Below the pieces are notes generated by a model that was not told where the DNA came from, did not search any database, and saw only the letters and a list, made by a program, of their open reading frames with translations. Below, in pieces: positions 47,996-60,440 of a DNA stretch of 64,000 bases. Location of the stretch: contig NC_079414.1 in NCBI RefSeq assembly GCF_026213295.1, forward strand, positions 3,926,312 through 3,990,311. The letters run 5' to 3'. Source of the stretch: Gadus chalcogrammus (taxonomy: Eukaryota > Chordata > Actinopteri > Gadiformes > Gadidae). A program made the translations under genes and the position numbers. Each line of letters begins with the position of its first letter. Position 1 is the first letter of the stretch.

Positions 47996-49624
47996 TTGTT
48001 TCCGTCGTCCTCAATCGCTCGATTCAACAATACATTTTGGCACTTTTTACTCCCGGATCAGACCGCAGAAAAAGCCTTGGACTTTCCTATCGACAACATG
48101 CCTCTGTATTCGGATATCTCAGGCACGGAGACTGGGAAATGCACAGACTGCACCAAAATGCAACAGAGGGTGGCTTTAATTGAAACGAGACTAGCAGCAG
48201 TAGAAAAATGCAAAGGACTATCACAGGATACAGTGCCGATGGGTGAGTTTGCTGAGCTCACTCAGATACAGCAAGATGATCAAAGCTACACTGTATCCTT
48301 CCCGAAGCTGGACAAGAGAGAGACAGTTCCAGCTGCGTCTCACTGGAACAGAGTCGGCGCTAAGCCAAAGCAACATACCAAAGTGAATCAACAAGTTCAC
48401 TCAACACCAAATGCTAAGCTACCCAAAGCTAAAGTTATCAGCCCGATTAGCCCGTCACTCAAATCAACCCTGCCACTGAAGAACCGGTTCCTGCCACTTC
48501 AAGAGTCCACAAATGCGCCTGCCACCGATGCACCCCTGAGCCCCGAGATGCGTCCGGACGGACAGTGTGGACAGAGACGGAACAACCAGTCGCCACGGAG
48601 GCGGGCTGCGCATGTGTTTGCCACCGTCCAACAAGGGCCCATCTCAGAGAAAGCAGATGAACCAGACACTCTGATTATAGGAGACTCAACTATCAAGGAT
48701 ATAACCGGTAAGAAGATCAAAACATGCATCTTCCCATATGGAAAGGTTAGTAATATCAACCATAAACTAGCCAAAATCATATTGGAAAACCCCAAAATCT
48801 CACAGATTATTGTGCATGCAGGATTTAATGATATTCAAAGAGAACAGTCAGAACTTCTGAAGAGGGATTACACTGATCTATTGGATACACTGGACAAAAT
48901 ACACATCAAGTCTTCCATCAGTGGACCCATACCAACAGTTGACAGGGGAATAAACAGATTCAGTCGTCTACTTGCACTGAATACATGGCTTTCCAGAGTC
49001 TGCAATGAAAGAGGAAGGGACTTTATTGACAATTTCAACTTATTCTGGGGGCGCAAATATCTTTTCAGAGCAGATGGCCTACACCCAAACAGGTTAGGCT
49101 CAAAAATGTTGAGGGACAATCTTCTCTTCTCGCTTTACGCACAGGCCACAATCTTGCCATGGTCTGACGCACAGGCCACAATCAGAGCACAGGTTGAGAA
49201 GAAGCGAGACTACAGCCTCCCCCACACAACTACTCTGCCACTATCTGACACACAGATAGCAGACAGCCCACAGACCTTGAAGAGAGACAACAGCCCGCCC
49301 AACGTCATCAACAATGTGCCCTCCCCCATCGCTGATGCTGGCTTGGCGAGGAACGGCCACCCCCCTCCTCTGCACTCCCCCATCGACGATGACCTCCAGC
49401 CTCATCTCTCCCATAGCCACAACAACAACTCCAGCTGGGATAGAGTCTCCGATGTCTCCCTTTGCGATTTTCCAGCCGAATTTAAGAAACTGGAATATGC
49501 TGGCATCAAACTTGCATCTGTGTCAATGATAGCATCGCCACGTCATGGCCGCAGGCTGCTATCACCCAGGAGGATGGCGCCCCACCCCCACCACCGTACT
49601 GATAGTAGTCCTGAGTATTACTGA
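47996..49624 (+). CDS. L2 ORF1 protein, SGNH esterase type
   Basis: Open for 542 codons; the likelier start is ATG 48098 (MPLYSDISGTETG). N-terminal CX2C (CTDC) and a short coiled stretch (MQQRVALIETRLAAVEK) precede a basic, Pro/Ser-rich linker. Residues about 224-380 form an SGNH hydrolase/esterase domain: LIIGDS (block I, Ser 231), GFND (block III, 276-279), and DGLHPN (block V, Asp 360 and His 363). ORF1 proteins of CR1/L2 LINEs bind RNA and act as chaperones; the esterase activity's role is unclear. All catalytic blocks are present and there are no stops, so this ORF looks intact while ORF2 is dead. Confidence 0.9.
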   Translation: MFPSSSIARFNNTFWHFLLPDQTAEKALDFPIDNMPLYSDISGTETGKCTDCTKMQQRVALIETRLAAVEKCKGLSQDTVPMGEFAELTQIQQDDQSYTVSFPKLDKRETVPAASHWNRVGAKPKQHTKVNQQVHSTPNAKLPKAKVISPISPSLKSTLPLKNRFLPLQESTNAPATDAPLSPEMRPDGQCGQRRNNQSPRRRAAHVFATVQQGPISEKADEPDTLIIGDSTIKDITGKKIKTCIFPYGKVSNINHKLAKIILENPKISQIIVHAGFNDIQREQSELLKRDYTDLLDTLDKIHIKSSISGPIPTVDRGINRFSRLLALNTWLSRVCNERGRDFIDNFNLFWGRKYLFRADGLHPNRLGSKMLRDNLLFSLYAQATILPWSDAQATIRAQVEKKRDYSLPHTTTLPLSDTQIADSPQTLKRDNSPPNVINNVPSPIADAGLARNGHPPPLHSPIDDDLQPHLSHSHNNNSSWDRVSDVSLCDFPAEFKKLEYAGIKLASVSMIASPRHGRRLLSPRRMAPHPHHRTDSSPEYY

Positions 49625-49690
49625 GACAAAAAAGGGTTCAGCCGTAGACACAGTATAAAGGAAGTTTCTCATAATCTGCTGAACCCAAGG

Positions 49691-52582
49691 TTGCCTACGT
49701 CAAAGCAGGGCAACTTTCACATTCATGCTGTAACCACTAAGAGAGTAAACAAAGGGAAACTTAGACACACTGCTAACCTCACAAATCTCATATCTATTGC
49801 CTCCAAACCAAAAACAACCTTAAAGCCTATCAACAGCACCATCAGGATGGCTCTACTTAATGTGAGGTCTCTTAATAACAAATCATTTTTAGTTAATGAT
49901 TTTATTAACACTTCCAAACTGGATTTTATGTTTTTAACTGAAACATGGCTGGAACAAAATAACAGTGCAACCGTTCTGATAGAGACAGCTCCTCCCGACT
50001 ATAACTTTTTTGATGCATGTAGATCTGGATAAAGAGGTGGAGGGGTTGCTGCTATATTTAAAAATGTATTTCAGGGGAAACAGATGTTATTTGGTGATTT
50101 TCCATCGTTCGAATACCTTAGTGCTGTATTGAAATGCTCCCCCAGAGTTCTCCTATTAATTATTTACAGGCCACCCACATATTCTGCAAATTTTTTCGAT
50201 GAATTCACAGAATTATTGTCTAGCATCTCCACAGAATTTGACTGTCTAGTTATAACTGGTGACTTCAATTTTCATACTGATGATTTGAATGACAAGTGTG
50301 CAAAAAAACTTTTTACCATTTTGGACACATTTGAACTGTCTCAACATGTGAAAGAGGCTACTCATTGTAAGGGGCACACTCTAGACCTGGTTATCACAAA
50401 GGGCCTCAATGTTTCTGATCTCTCTGTGACTGATCCTTCCTTGTCTGACCACTTTTGTGTTTTCTTTAACATATCTTTTATTCCCGACATACAGAAAAAA
50501 TCAAACACTGTCAAAAAACGGTATATCAATGAAGATTCTAATGTACTTTTTAAAAAGGCCATCTCCTTGCTACCACCTCTAAACCCATGTTCTGCTGATG
50601 ATCTTGTAGAAAACTTTAATTTGAAAATTTTGAAAGTCATAGATGTCATTGCACCTTATAAGGTTAAAACGATTTCTGGAAAGCAAAAGGCACCCTGGAG
50701 AAAAGCTGCTTCTGTAACAGCACAGAAAAAGGAATGCAGGAAGGTTGAACGCATCTGGCGTAAAACAAAACTTCATATTCACCATGATATCTATAAAGAG
50801 AGCCTCCGTGCCTACAATTTAGACTTAAAAAATGCTAGAGAAACATTTTTCTCCAATATCATTAAAACCAACACTAATAATGCAAAAACCCTATTTGCAA
50901 CTGTTGACCAACCCCCCAATAGAAATTCCACCTGATCTCCATTCCACGCAGAAATGCAATGAGTTTGCAGCTTTTTATATTGATAAAATTGAAGGTATCA
51001 GACGAGCCATCAATATCTCCACGTCAAACAAAAATGTTGGACTACCACCCTGTTCAGGCAAAAATTACGTGGCAAGGATGGCATGCTTTAATGTTATAGA
51101 CTCTCAAAATCTTGTGGAAACTGTGACACAACTAAAGCCATCCACCTGTTGCCTTGATACTATACCTACCAACCTCTTTAAGAATGTTTTCGACTGCCTA
51201 GCAGTAGACATATTGCAGATAGTTAACAACTCTCTCCAGTCAGGCAAGTTCCCAAAAGCTTTGAAAACTGCAGTTATTAAACCCCTTTTAAAAAAGCGGA
51301 TCCTAGATGCCTCTATTATTAACAACTACAGACCAATATCAAATCTACCCTTCATAAGTAAAATCATTGAGAAAGTTGTCCTCCAGCAACTAAATCACTT
51401 CCTGGCATCAACTGGTTGCTATGACACCTTCCAATCAGGATTTCGACCCCTGCACAGCACTGAGACCGCCTAATGCTACTAGACCTCAGTGCTGCATTCG
51501 ACACTGTAGACCATACAATACTTTTGGACAGGTTAGAAAACTGGGTGGGGCTTTCAGGCACAGTCTTAAATTGGTTCAGATCCTACCTACAAAATAGGAA
51601 CTACTTTGTTTCCATCGGCGACTTTGTATCAGAATCAACCAACGTGATGTGTGGAGTCCCACAAGGTTCGATCTTAGGACCCTCTTTATTCAACATCTAC
51701 ATGCTCCCACTAGGGCAAATCATGCATAATAACAATATTGACCATCATTGCTATGCTGATGACACGCAAATCTATGTATCGCTATCACCAAATGACTATC
51801 GGCCCATAGATCTGCTGTGCCAGTGCATTGAGCAAGTGAAAGACTGGATGTGCCGAAATTTCCTTCAGCTAAATGAGGATAAAACAGAGATAATTGTATT
51901 TGGTGCTAAAACGGAAAGGCTTAAAGTAACCCAACACCTTCACTCTCTGTCCCTGAAAACCTCAATCAAAGCCAGAAATCTAGGGGTTATCATGGATTCA
52001 GATTTACATTTTGACAGTCACATCAAATCAGTTACAAAATCGGCATATTATCACCTTAAAAATATAGCAAGACTTAGAGGGCTCATGTCCACCGAAGACT
52101 TACAAAAACTTGTACATGCCTTTATCACTAGTAAGCTTGATTACTGCAATGGTCTCCTTACAGGTCTCCCAAAACAAACTCTAAGGAAGCTTCAGCTTGT
52201 TCAGAATGCTGCTGCTAGAGTATTAACAAAGACCAAAAAATTTGAACATATTACACCAATTCTTAAATCGTTACATTGGCTTCCTGTAGGTCCGAGAATT
52301 GATTTTAAAATCATGTTGCTAACCTATAAATCCCTACATGGTTTAGGCCCAAAATATTTAACTGATATGCTTCCACTACATAAGCCTTCTAGAACACTAA
52401 GATCTTCTGAGACCAATCTGTTAATTATCCCCCGAGTAAACACGAAACATGGGAAAGCAGGATTTAGTTACTATGCAACAAATAGCTGGAATAAACTCCC
52501 TGAGGATTTAAGACTTGCCCCAACTCTGAGCACCTTCAAAACAAGATTGAAGACTTTTATGTTTGCTTTAGCTTTCTGCTAA
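49691..52582 (+). pseudogene. L2 ORF2 (endonuclease-RT), copy 1, broken
   Basis: APE endonuclease motifs: LLNVRSLNNK, LTETWL, IYRPP, GDFNFH, LSDH. RT motifs: [48 protein letters not shown], catalytic CYADDTQ. The C-terminal region has NAAARVL and LHWLPV. Defects: TAA at 50030-50032 in the endonuclease, a one-base shift at the C6 run near 50911, and a deletion of roughly 60-70 bp at about 51471, just before the [10 protein letters not shown] motif. The enzyme would nick target DNA and reverse transcribe its RNA from the nick; this copy cannot. Confidence 0.92.
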
Positions 52583-52805
52583 ATCTTAAATACTTTAGCT
52601 TTATTTTACTAAAATGCCTTTTTAACTCACTTTCAATTTTACTTACTAAAAAGCCTTTTTAACTTTCTATTTTACTAATTTCTTTGCATATGTTTTCTTT
52701 TCTTTTTTAATGTATAACAATGTTTATATGTGAAGCACTTTGAGTCTGCCTTGTGTATGAAAAGTGCTATATAAATAAAGTTGCCTTGCCTTGCCTTGCC
52801 TTGCC

Positions 52806-54197
52806 TTATTAAAGTTGTAAACGACATCCGCCTTAACACAGACTCTGGCAAAACCTCAATACTAATGCTACTTGACCTCAGTGCTGCATTCGACACTGTA
52901 GACCATACATTACTTCTGGAAAGGTTAGAAAACTGGGTGGGGCTTTCAGGCACTGTCTTAAATTGGTTCAGGTCCTACCTACAAAATAGGAACTACTTTG
53001 TTTCCATTGGCGACTTTGTATCAGAATCAACCAATGTGACATGTGGAGTCCCACAAGGTTCGATCTTAGGACCCTCTTTATTCAACATCTACATGCTCCC
53101 ACTAGGGCAAATCATGCATAATAACAATATTGACCATCATTGCTATGCTGATGACACGCAAATCTATGTATCGCTATCACCAAATGACTATCGGCCCATA
53201 GATCTGCTGTGCCAGTGCATTGAGCAAGTGAAAGACTGGATGTGCCGAAATTTCCTTCAGCTAAATGAGGATAAAACAGAGATAATTGTATTTGGTGCTA
53301 AAACGGAAAGGCTTAAAGTAACCCAACACCTTCACTCTCTGTCCCTGAAAACCTCAATCAAAGCCAGAAACCTAGGGGTTATCATGGATTCTGATTTACA
53401 TTTCGAAAGTCACATCAAATCAGTTACAAAATCTGCATATTATCACCTTAAAAATGTAGCAAGACTTAGAGGGCTCATGTCCACAGAAGACTTACAAAAA
53501 CTTGTACATGCCTTTATCACTAGTAAGCTTGATTACTGCAATGGTCTCCTCACAGGTCTCCCAAAACAAACTCTGAGGAAGCTTCAGCTTGTTCAGAATG
53601 CTGCTGCTAGAGTTCTAACAAAGACCAAAAAATTTGATCATATTACACCAATTCTGAAATCGTTACATTGGCTTCCTGTAGGTCAGAGAATTGATTTTAA
53701 AATCATGTTGCTAACCTATAAATCCCTACATGGTTTAGGCCCAAAATATTTAACTGATATGCTTCCACTACATAAGCCTTCTAGAACACTAAGATCTTCT
53801 GAGACCAATCTGTTAATTATCCCCCGAGTAAACACGAAACATGGGAAAGCAGGATTTAGTTACTATGCAACAAATAGCTGGAATAAACTCCCTGAGGATT
53901 TAAGACTTGCCCCAACTCTGAGCACCTTCAAAACAAGATTGAAGACTTTTATGTTTGCTTTAGCTTTCTGCTAAATCTTAAATACTTTAGCTTTATTTTA
54001 CTAAAATGCCTTTTTAACTCACTTTCAATTTTACTTACTAAAAAGCCTTTTTAACTTTCTATTTTACTAATTTCTTTGCATATGTTTTCTTTTCTTTTTT
54101 AATGTATAACAATGTTTATATGTGAAGCACTTTGAGTCTGCCTTGTGTATGAAAAGTGCTATATAAATAAAGTTGCCTTGCCTTGCCTTGCCTTGCC
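52806..54197 (+). mobile_element. L2 3' fragment, tandem copy 2 (1392 bp)
   Basis: Begins TTATTAAAGTTGTAAACGAC directly after the TTGCC tail of copy 1. Carries the second half of the RT and the C-terminal region as one open frame (52781-53974, 397 codons including read-through of the tail), then 3' UTR and TTGCC tail. It contains the VKVVNDIRLNTDSGKTSI stretch deleted from copy 1. Confidence 0.93.
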
Positions 54198-55595
54198 TTA
54201 TTAAAGTTGTAAACGACATCCGCCTTAACACAGACTCTGGCAAAACCTCAATACTAATGCTACTTGACCTCAGTGCTGCATTCGACACTGTAGACCATAC
54301 ATTACTTCTGGAAAGGTTAGAAAACTGGGTGGGGCTTTCAGGCACTGTCTTAAATTGGTTCAGGTCCTACCTACAAAATAGGAACTACTTTGTTTCCATT
54401 GGCGACTTTGTATCAGAATCAACCAATGTGACATGTGGAGTCCCACAAGGTTCGATCTTAGGACCCTCTTTATTCAACATCTACATGCTCCCACTAGGGC
54501 AAATCATGCATAATAACAATATTGACCATCATTGCTATGCTGATGACACGCAAATCTATGTATCGCTATCACCAAATGACTATCGGCCCATAGATCTGCT
54601 GTGCCAGTGCATTGAGCAAGTGAAAGACTGGATGTGCCGAAATTTCCTTCAGCTAAATGAGGATAAAACAGAGATAATTGTATTTGGTGCTAAAACGGAA
54701 AGGCTTAAAGTAACCCAACACCTTCACTCTCTGTCCCTGAAAACCTCAATCAAAGCCAGAAATCTAGGGGTTATCATGGATTCAGATTTACATTTTGACA
54801 GTCACATCAAATCAGTTACAAAATCGGCATATTATCACCTTAAAAATATAGCAAGACTTAGAGGGCTCATGTCCACCGAAGACTTACAAAAACTTGTACA
54901 TGCCTTTATCACTAGTAAGCTTGATTACTGCAATGGTCTCCTCACAGGTCTCCCAAAACAAACTCTGAGGAAGCTTCAGCTTGTTCAGAATGCTGCTGCT
55001 AGAGTTCTAACAAAGACCAAAAAATTTGATCATATTACACCAATTCTGAAATCGTTACATTGGCTTCCTGTAGGTCAGAGAATTGATTTTAAAATCATGT
55101 TGCTAACCTATAAATCCCTACATGGTTTAGGCCCAAAATACTTAACTGATATGCTTCCACTACATCAGCCTTCTAGACCACTAAGATCCTCTGAGACCAA
55201 TCTGTTAATTATCCCCAGAGTAAACACAAAACATGGGAAAGCAGGATTTAGTTACTATGCAACAAATAGCTGGAATAAACTCCCAGAGGATTTAAGACTT
55301 GCCCCAACTCTGAGCACCTTTAAAACAAGACTGAAGACTTTTATGTTTGCTATAGCTTTCTGCTAAAATCTTAAATACATTGCACTTTCTAAAAAGCTTT
55401 TTTAACTTTGCCTTTATTTTCTATTTTAATACTAAAATGCCTTTTTCTATTCTACCCATTTCTTTGCATATGTTTTTCTTTTACTTATCTATTATTTTAT
55501 TTTATTGTATGACAATGTTTATATGTGAAGCACTTTGAGTCTGCCTTGTGTATGAAAAGTGCTATATAAATAAAGTTGCCTTGCCTTGCCTTGCC
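54198..55595 (+). mobile_element. L2 3' fragment, tandem copy 3
   Basis: Same junction base and same content as copy 2, offset exactly 1392 bp. Open frame 54173-55366. Its 3' UTR differs from the UTRs of copies 1 and 2, which resemble each other. The tail ends at 55595. Confidence 0.93.
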
Positions 55596-55807
55596 TAAAA
55601 TCAAACATGGAATATCAACTATGATGTTTTTAGTGTCATCCACTGAGCCATCACCGCTCAAATTTGCTACATCTTTGTATGAATTTTCCATATGGTGTAA
55701 TGCACTAGACAGCGGGTTGACCCATTCAAGATGGCCGCCGCGGTGGCCGTCAGCCGACCGGAGCTCAACATTGCCGTGACGTATCTAGTGTTCTATATAT
55801 ATCTATG
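55596..55807 (+). mobile_element. P-like element, right end
   Basis: Sequence between the last LINE tail and the right TSD. Carries the right terminal repeat and CAAGATGGCCGCC. No transposase domain recognised. Confidence 0.7.
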
Positions 55808-55985
55808 AGAGAGAATCCCAACGAGCCGTTTCTAGGCAGCTCAGTAACTGTGATTTGCGGTAGTCGTTTACTCCCCCTTGTGGGAATTTTGTGGTATTGT
55901 AATTTTGCAATCCATTTATATACCCAAAAACATATGTAAAGCGCAATAGGAGAAGGAAAAAACGGAAAAGCATAATAGGACTCCT

Positions 55986-56048
55986 TTAACATGTATCACA
56001 CATTTAAGCTAGCACACATGTGCTCAGCTATCTTAGCATGTATCACAC
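55986..56048. repeat. dispersed CACACATGT repeat, left part
   Basis: Same family as at 26040-26169, here interrupted by the element at 56049-57869. Confidence 0.8.
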
Positions 56049-57869
56049 AAAGGGCAACTTCACCCATTTCACATAAGCTTTGTATTTTTAGAACCCCCCG
56101 CATATTTTTGAATGGTCTAGCATCATTCCCTTATTTTCTGAAGAGACTGGAGAGATCCGTATCGATTTCCAACACTTCCTGTTTTTTATGACGCAATATG
56201 ACGATTTTTGCGTACAAGAAAACAGGAAGTGTAAGAGGAGATGATTCTCGTAAGACTACAACCACGGGTGGGACCCACTGACGCTACAGACCTATTAGAG
56301 CAGTGCCAGTGGGTGGGACTTCACCAGCAGAAACTAACATCCACAGCGTCTGAAGCTAAGATAACAGAGGCTGTTGCTAAAACTGAAGTACATTGGCGGA
56401 GGGTACTGGATCTGACAAAGAAGATGGCTCCATGCAAAAGTTCACCATTTCGAAAGAAACACAAACGAGGACTACCGTATTTTCCGTACTATAAAGCACA
56501 CCGGATTATAAGGCGCACCTTTAATGAATGGCCTAATTTAGAACTGTTTTCATATATAGGGCGCACCGGATTATTAGGCGCATAGAATAGAAGATACTGC
56601 AGTCAAACGTTTGACTGGGGTTGCGTTATGCATCGACAAGACCGAGCTGTGCTAAAGAGAATGTCAACAAAACAGTCAGATAAAGTCAAACTGTATTAAG
56701 CGTTCTGACAACTCCGGTCACTCCCATGGTAACGATGTTCAAACGTTAATGTGCATATTAACAATATCTGATCAATATCTCTTAACAGTAAGCTCACCTT
56801 TTTCAGTTCATTCCCCGTCTACGAATCCCTCGAATTCTTGTGTGTGCGAATTTAACAGTTGGGCGAGTACGGCATCCAACATGCCCGGATTCCTCTCGTC
56901 ATTATCCGAGTCAGTGTCGCTGCTGTTGCCTGGCAGTTCAGTGATTATTCCTGCCTTCGTGAAAGCTTGGACCACAGTGGAGACTGTTATATCAGCCCAG
57001 GCATCCACGATCCATTGGCAGATAGTGGCGTAAGTCGCCTGGCGCTGTCTCCCCGTCTTGGTGACGTGTGTTCGCCTTCTTGGCCCCGTCCACACGAAGC
57101 CGATTTTTTGGGTGAAGCCGCATAAAAAAACGCTTTTGGTGGACACGGCCTACGGCCACACCAAACGCGTGTAACGTTAACTTGTCGCTTGATCATTGTG
57201 TGTCACAAAAATGGTTCAACGCTCCTGTGGCTGCGCTGGATTTAGGAGTCAGAGGTAGGAAACCCAAACGCCGCCATGTTTGGGTGCATGATAGAGTTTA
57301 GATCGGGTTAGATTAAATAATCTCGGATATAAATAACAATAATATAGTCCGCCAAGACGTTGAGGTTGCTTAGCGACCAGAGACGCTGTCCATGCAAGTG
57401 AATGGAGCGTTCCCTCTTCGTCATAACTATCAAACCAAACATCCTTCAAATTCAACGAGCGAACATTATGAAATTAAAATGCACATTTCTCGCTAAAAAT
57501 GTTTACATAAACGCATTTAATGGCGTAACTATGTTACTATTTCCACCCAGAATAAGGAAAGATGTCGGCCGTATGCTTCTGTGCAAGCGTCACTACTCTA
57601 GTGACGTCGGTTCAAGCTCCACGCTGATTTGTTCCATTAGTAGATGGAACAAGGAGGTGTCCGATAGGCGGAGATGATCAGCGGGAGTGGCCGCCAGCGA
57701 AGCTGTGCATGGTGGGAGTTGTTGTCTTCAATCCACAAGCGCCAAAAAGTCACTTTCTGCCTTTTCTCGGTCAAGACGGCACCAAATTAGAATTTTATTT
57801 TATTATTCGACTACATATAGGACCCAATTTCAATACATATTCATGTCTGCACCGGTGAAATGCTCCTTT
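56049..57869. mobile_element. composite DNA-transposon insertion with AAAGG..TTCACC ends
   Basis: The left end AAAGGGCAACTTCACC and the inverse of the right end, AAAGGAGCATTTCACC, are similar. Inside are a 106-bp segment with repeated GGCGCACCGGATTATAAGGC-type motifs (about 56478-56583), a pogo-like remnant, and a GGCCCCGTCCACACGAAGCC terminus near 57083. Probably several nested pieces. Confidence 0.55.
56781..57083 (-). pseudogene. pogo/Tigger-like transposase C-terminal remnant
   Basis: The minus-strand frame has TYATICQWIVDAWADITVST and VVQAFTKAGII then an acidic tail, resembling the helical region after the DDE core in pogo-like transposases. The upstream part is replaced by another repeat at about 57083. 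No catalytic residues present. Confidence 0.55.
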
Positions 57870-58045
57870 AAGCTAGCACAGATGTAATCACACATAGCAG
57901 CACATACTATGCTCCATTTCACAGAAAATGTGCTCAGCTGTCTTAACATGTATCACACATTTAAGATAGCACACATGTAATCACACATAGCTGCACATAC
58001 TATCACACATAGCTTCACATACTATGCTTCATTTCACAGAAAATG
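57870..58045. repeat. dispersed CACACATGT repeat, right part
   Basis: About three units of TAATCACACATAGCTGCACA and TATGCTCCATTTCACAG. Confidence 0.8.
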
Positions 58046-58251
58046 CTCACCTTGCTCCAAACTTAAAGAGCAACTTTCAAGTTAATTGTATAACTTAATT
58101 CATGCAGAATCTTGTATGCAAATGTCAATTAAAAAATAAATAGACAGGAATACATATGTTTTACAACGCCCACGGAAGAAAGTGTACTTGTAACATATCT
58201 CTTAAATTATAATTACACAAAATTGTCTTTGTTTTGTTTTATTACCTGAAG

Positions 58252-58935
58252 TGTGCCGCCTTATGTGCCCCTTTCTATTTGATTTTGTTCTTTGATTTGG
58301 CTCCACCTCCTTCTGTACTCCCGCCCACATTCCCGAGAACCCCATAAGTTTCCCGTGCCCCCTGCCCTCTTCCCTTTGTTCTGGTTCCCTTGGGAAGAGG
58401 TACGTACATTTATTTTGTGATCAAATCTTTGACCATCTTATAGCTTATCATTCTTTATATTAGTTATTTTGATTATACATTGTTTAATTGAAGTCTGGGT
58501 TAAATATAATATCCATGCATAGATTTCAGTGTTTTGGGGAACTTTGTGTTTCGTTGCGATGTCCTAGCATGCACCTGACCCTCGTGTAGTCATGCTAGTT
58601 CCCCTCCCCCCTGTGTGTTTCGTAGAGGAGTTGGAGTATTGACAAAGGGCACTTGCTAAGAGGAAGCTATTTGTTCATCTGTACCTGCAGGTATGTCTTT
58701 TACTTCTTTGATTTCAATAATTCTTGTTATAATATTGTATGTATCCCTTTGTTCTGGTTCACTTGGGAAGAGAGGAGTTGGAGTATTGACAAAGGGGACT
58801 TGCTAAGAGGAAGCTATTTGTTCACGTGTACCTTCAGCAACGAATAAATGGACGTCGGAGTTCCCGAGTCCGGACAGATCGTGGGTCACGTCTTTCATAA
58901 AAAAAAAAAACACAACGCAGATTCAGCCGGTCACA
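58252..58935 (+). repeat. putative 5' LTR of Gypsy-2
   Basis: From TGTGCCGCC to GGTCACA, with an AATAAA near 58842. Contains an internal duplication of about 70 bp (58624-58694 and 58775-58845). A possible primer site TGGTGCCGT (58938-58946) follows by two bases; it matches the 3' end of tRNA-His over nine bases, then diverges. Confidence 0.5.
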
Positions 58936-60440
58936 CTTGGTGCCGTTTGACCCGTCGGATCGCCGACCATCATCGCTCGCATGGTCGCCGGGGTGCGCCT
59001 GCCACTGCCTGCCCTGCTGCTCGGCTCTATCTCCATCGTCTCCTCACCGTATGCGCCGCTGTCTGCCCTGCCCCGCCCCCTGGTCTAATATGCGCGGGTG
59101 AGGTACACGGTATGGCCAATCCCTTGGCCATACTGATCCATCCCAACTGAAAATGATTGCGCAGTCAGACCCTTAAGCTCCACCATTCTTCAGGGGTGAC
59201 CACACGGATACATTCTCCATTCATGAATGGGAGGACATGATGAAGTGTTATCTGAGTAGGGTGAAGTGCAATACGCACACTGAGGTGGTTGATCTGATTA
59301 TGGCAAGACTGACTGGTAAAGCAAGAGATTTGGTGAAGGTGTCTCTTCGCAGCCACCCTGAGTTAGGCTCTAGTGAATTCCCAACAGCTGTATTTGACAT
59401 ACAAAAGCGCAACTTCAGTGAGCTTACGTTCTCAAGCCTCCCTATGAAAGACTTTTACAGCACTGCCCCGAGGGCTGGTGAGGACATGATGGATTACTGG
59501 ATCCGCCTTAACAAGGTTGTTGATGTCGCTGATGAGTGCCTCCGTAGGCATGGAAAGGGCGTTGAGGACCCCAGTACTGAGGTGGTCATGATGTTCATTA
59601 CCCACTGCTCTGACCCCAGTCTCATTTCATTTAAGTTGAAGTCCCCTGAACTGTGGGCCGCAGCGGAGGTTCAGGAGAGGCTGGATAGTCACATGACAAG
59701 TCTGTGAAGAAATGCAGCTCATGCCCAACATGCAGTGAATGTGTCAGTGTGCAGCCAGAGCCCTGTGGCTGTGTCTCCTCATCGTCCCCAGCATATCAGC
59801 ATACCACATCAGGCCCCTTCAGTGATATACCAATCACTGCCTCATCCTGTCTCTACTATCACTCCTGTCGCTGCCCATTGTCAGCCTCAGTCAACCCACA
59901 TGATAATGAACCCGCCCCAGTCCCCTCCTGTGTCCCCCCTCTATCCTGCCCCTGTCAGGGTGTGGGTGTCTCCCTGTGTTTCCCTCCTGTGTTGATTACT
60001 GTTCCCTCCCCTAATGTGTCTCAGCTGTTCCTCGTTGTGTTTGTTATTTAAGCCCTCGTCTTTCCTTTGTTCGGTGTGCTGTCATTGTGGTTTGCTGTGG
60101 TTGTTTTTGGTGGCTAGTCCTGAGTGTTCCGTGTTCCCTGTCGTCTCCCGAGTTCCCTGTAGTCTCCCGAGTTCCGAGTTGTCTCCCGAGTTCCGAGTTT
60201 CCTGTGCCTTAGCCTTTAGGTTTGAATAAAGTGCCGTTTCCGTTCAATACCGTCTGCGTTTGGGTCCTACCTGCCTGCCTGCACCCGCAGTTCCTTAACA
60301 GAATGACAGCACCCACAATGGACCCAGCGGACGATCAGGTTAGCCGTGAGCGGCAGGATTTATTTATTTTGAAGGCAATAGATCGCTGGAAGAGTTTGGG
60401 GTGCCACCCGGTTAGCCGTGAGCTGCAGGATTAATTTTTT

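Larger units (their letters stand above)
47881..52805 (+). mobile_element. L2-clade LINE, near full length, copy 1
   Basis: Short GC-richer 5' leader, ORF1 with an SGNH esterase, ORF2 with APE-type endonuclease and RT, an AT-rich 3' UTR, and a (TTGCC)5 tail (52781-52805). ORF1 esterase plus short-repeat tail fits the CR1/L2 group. ORF2 is broken in three places. Confidence 0.9.
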
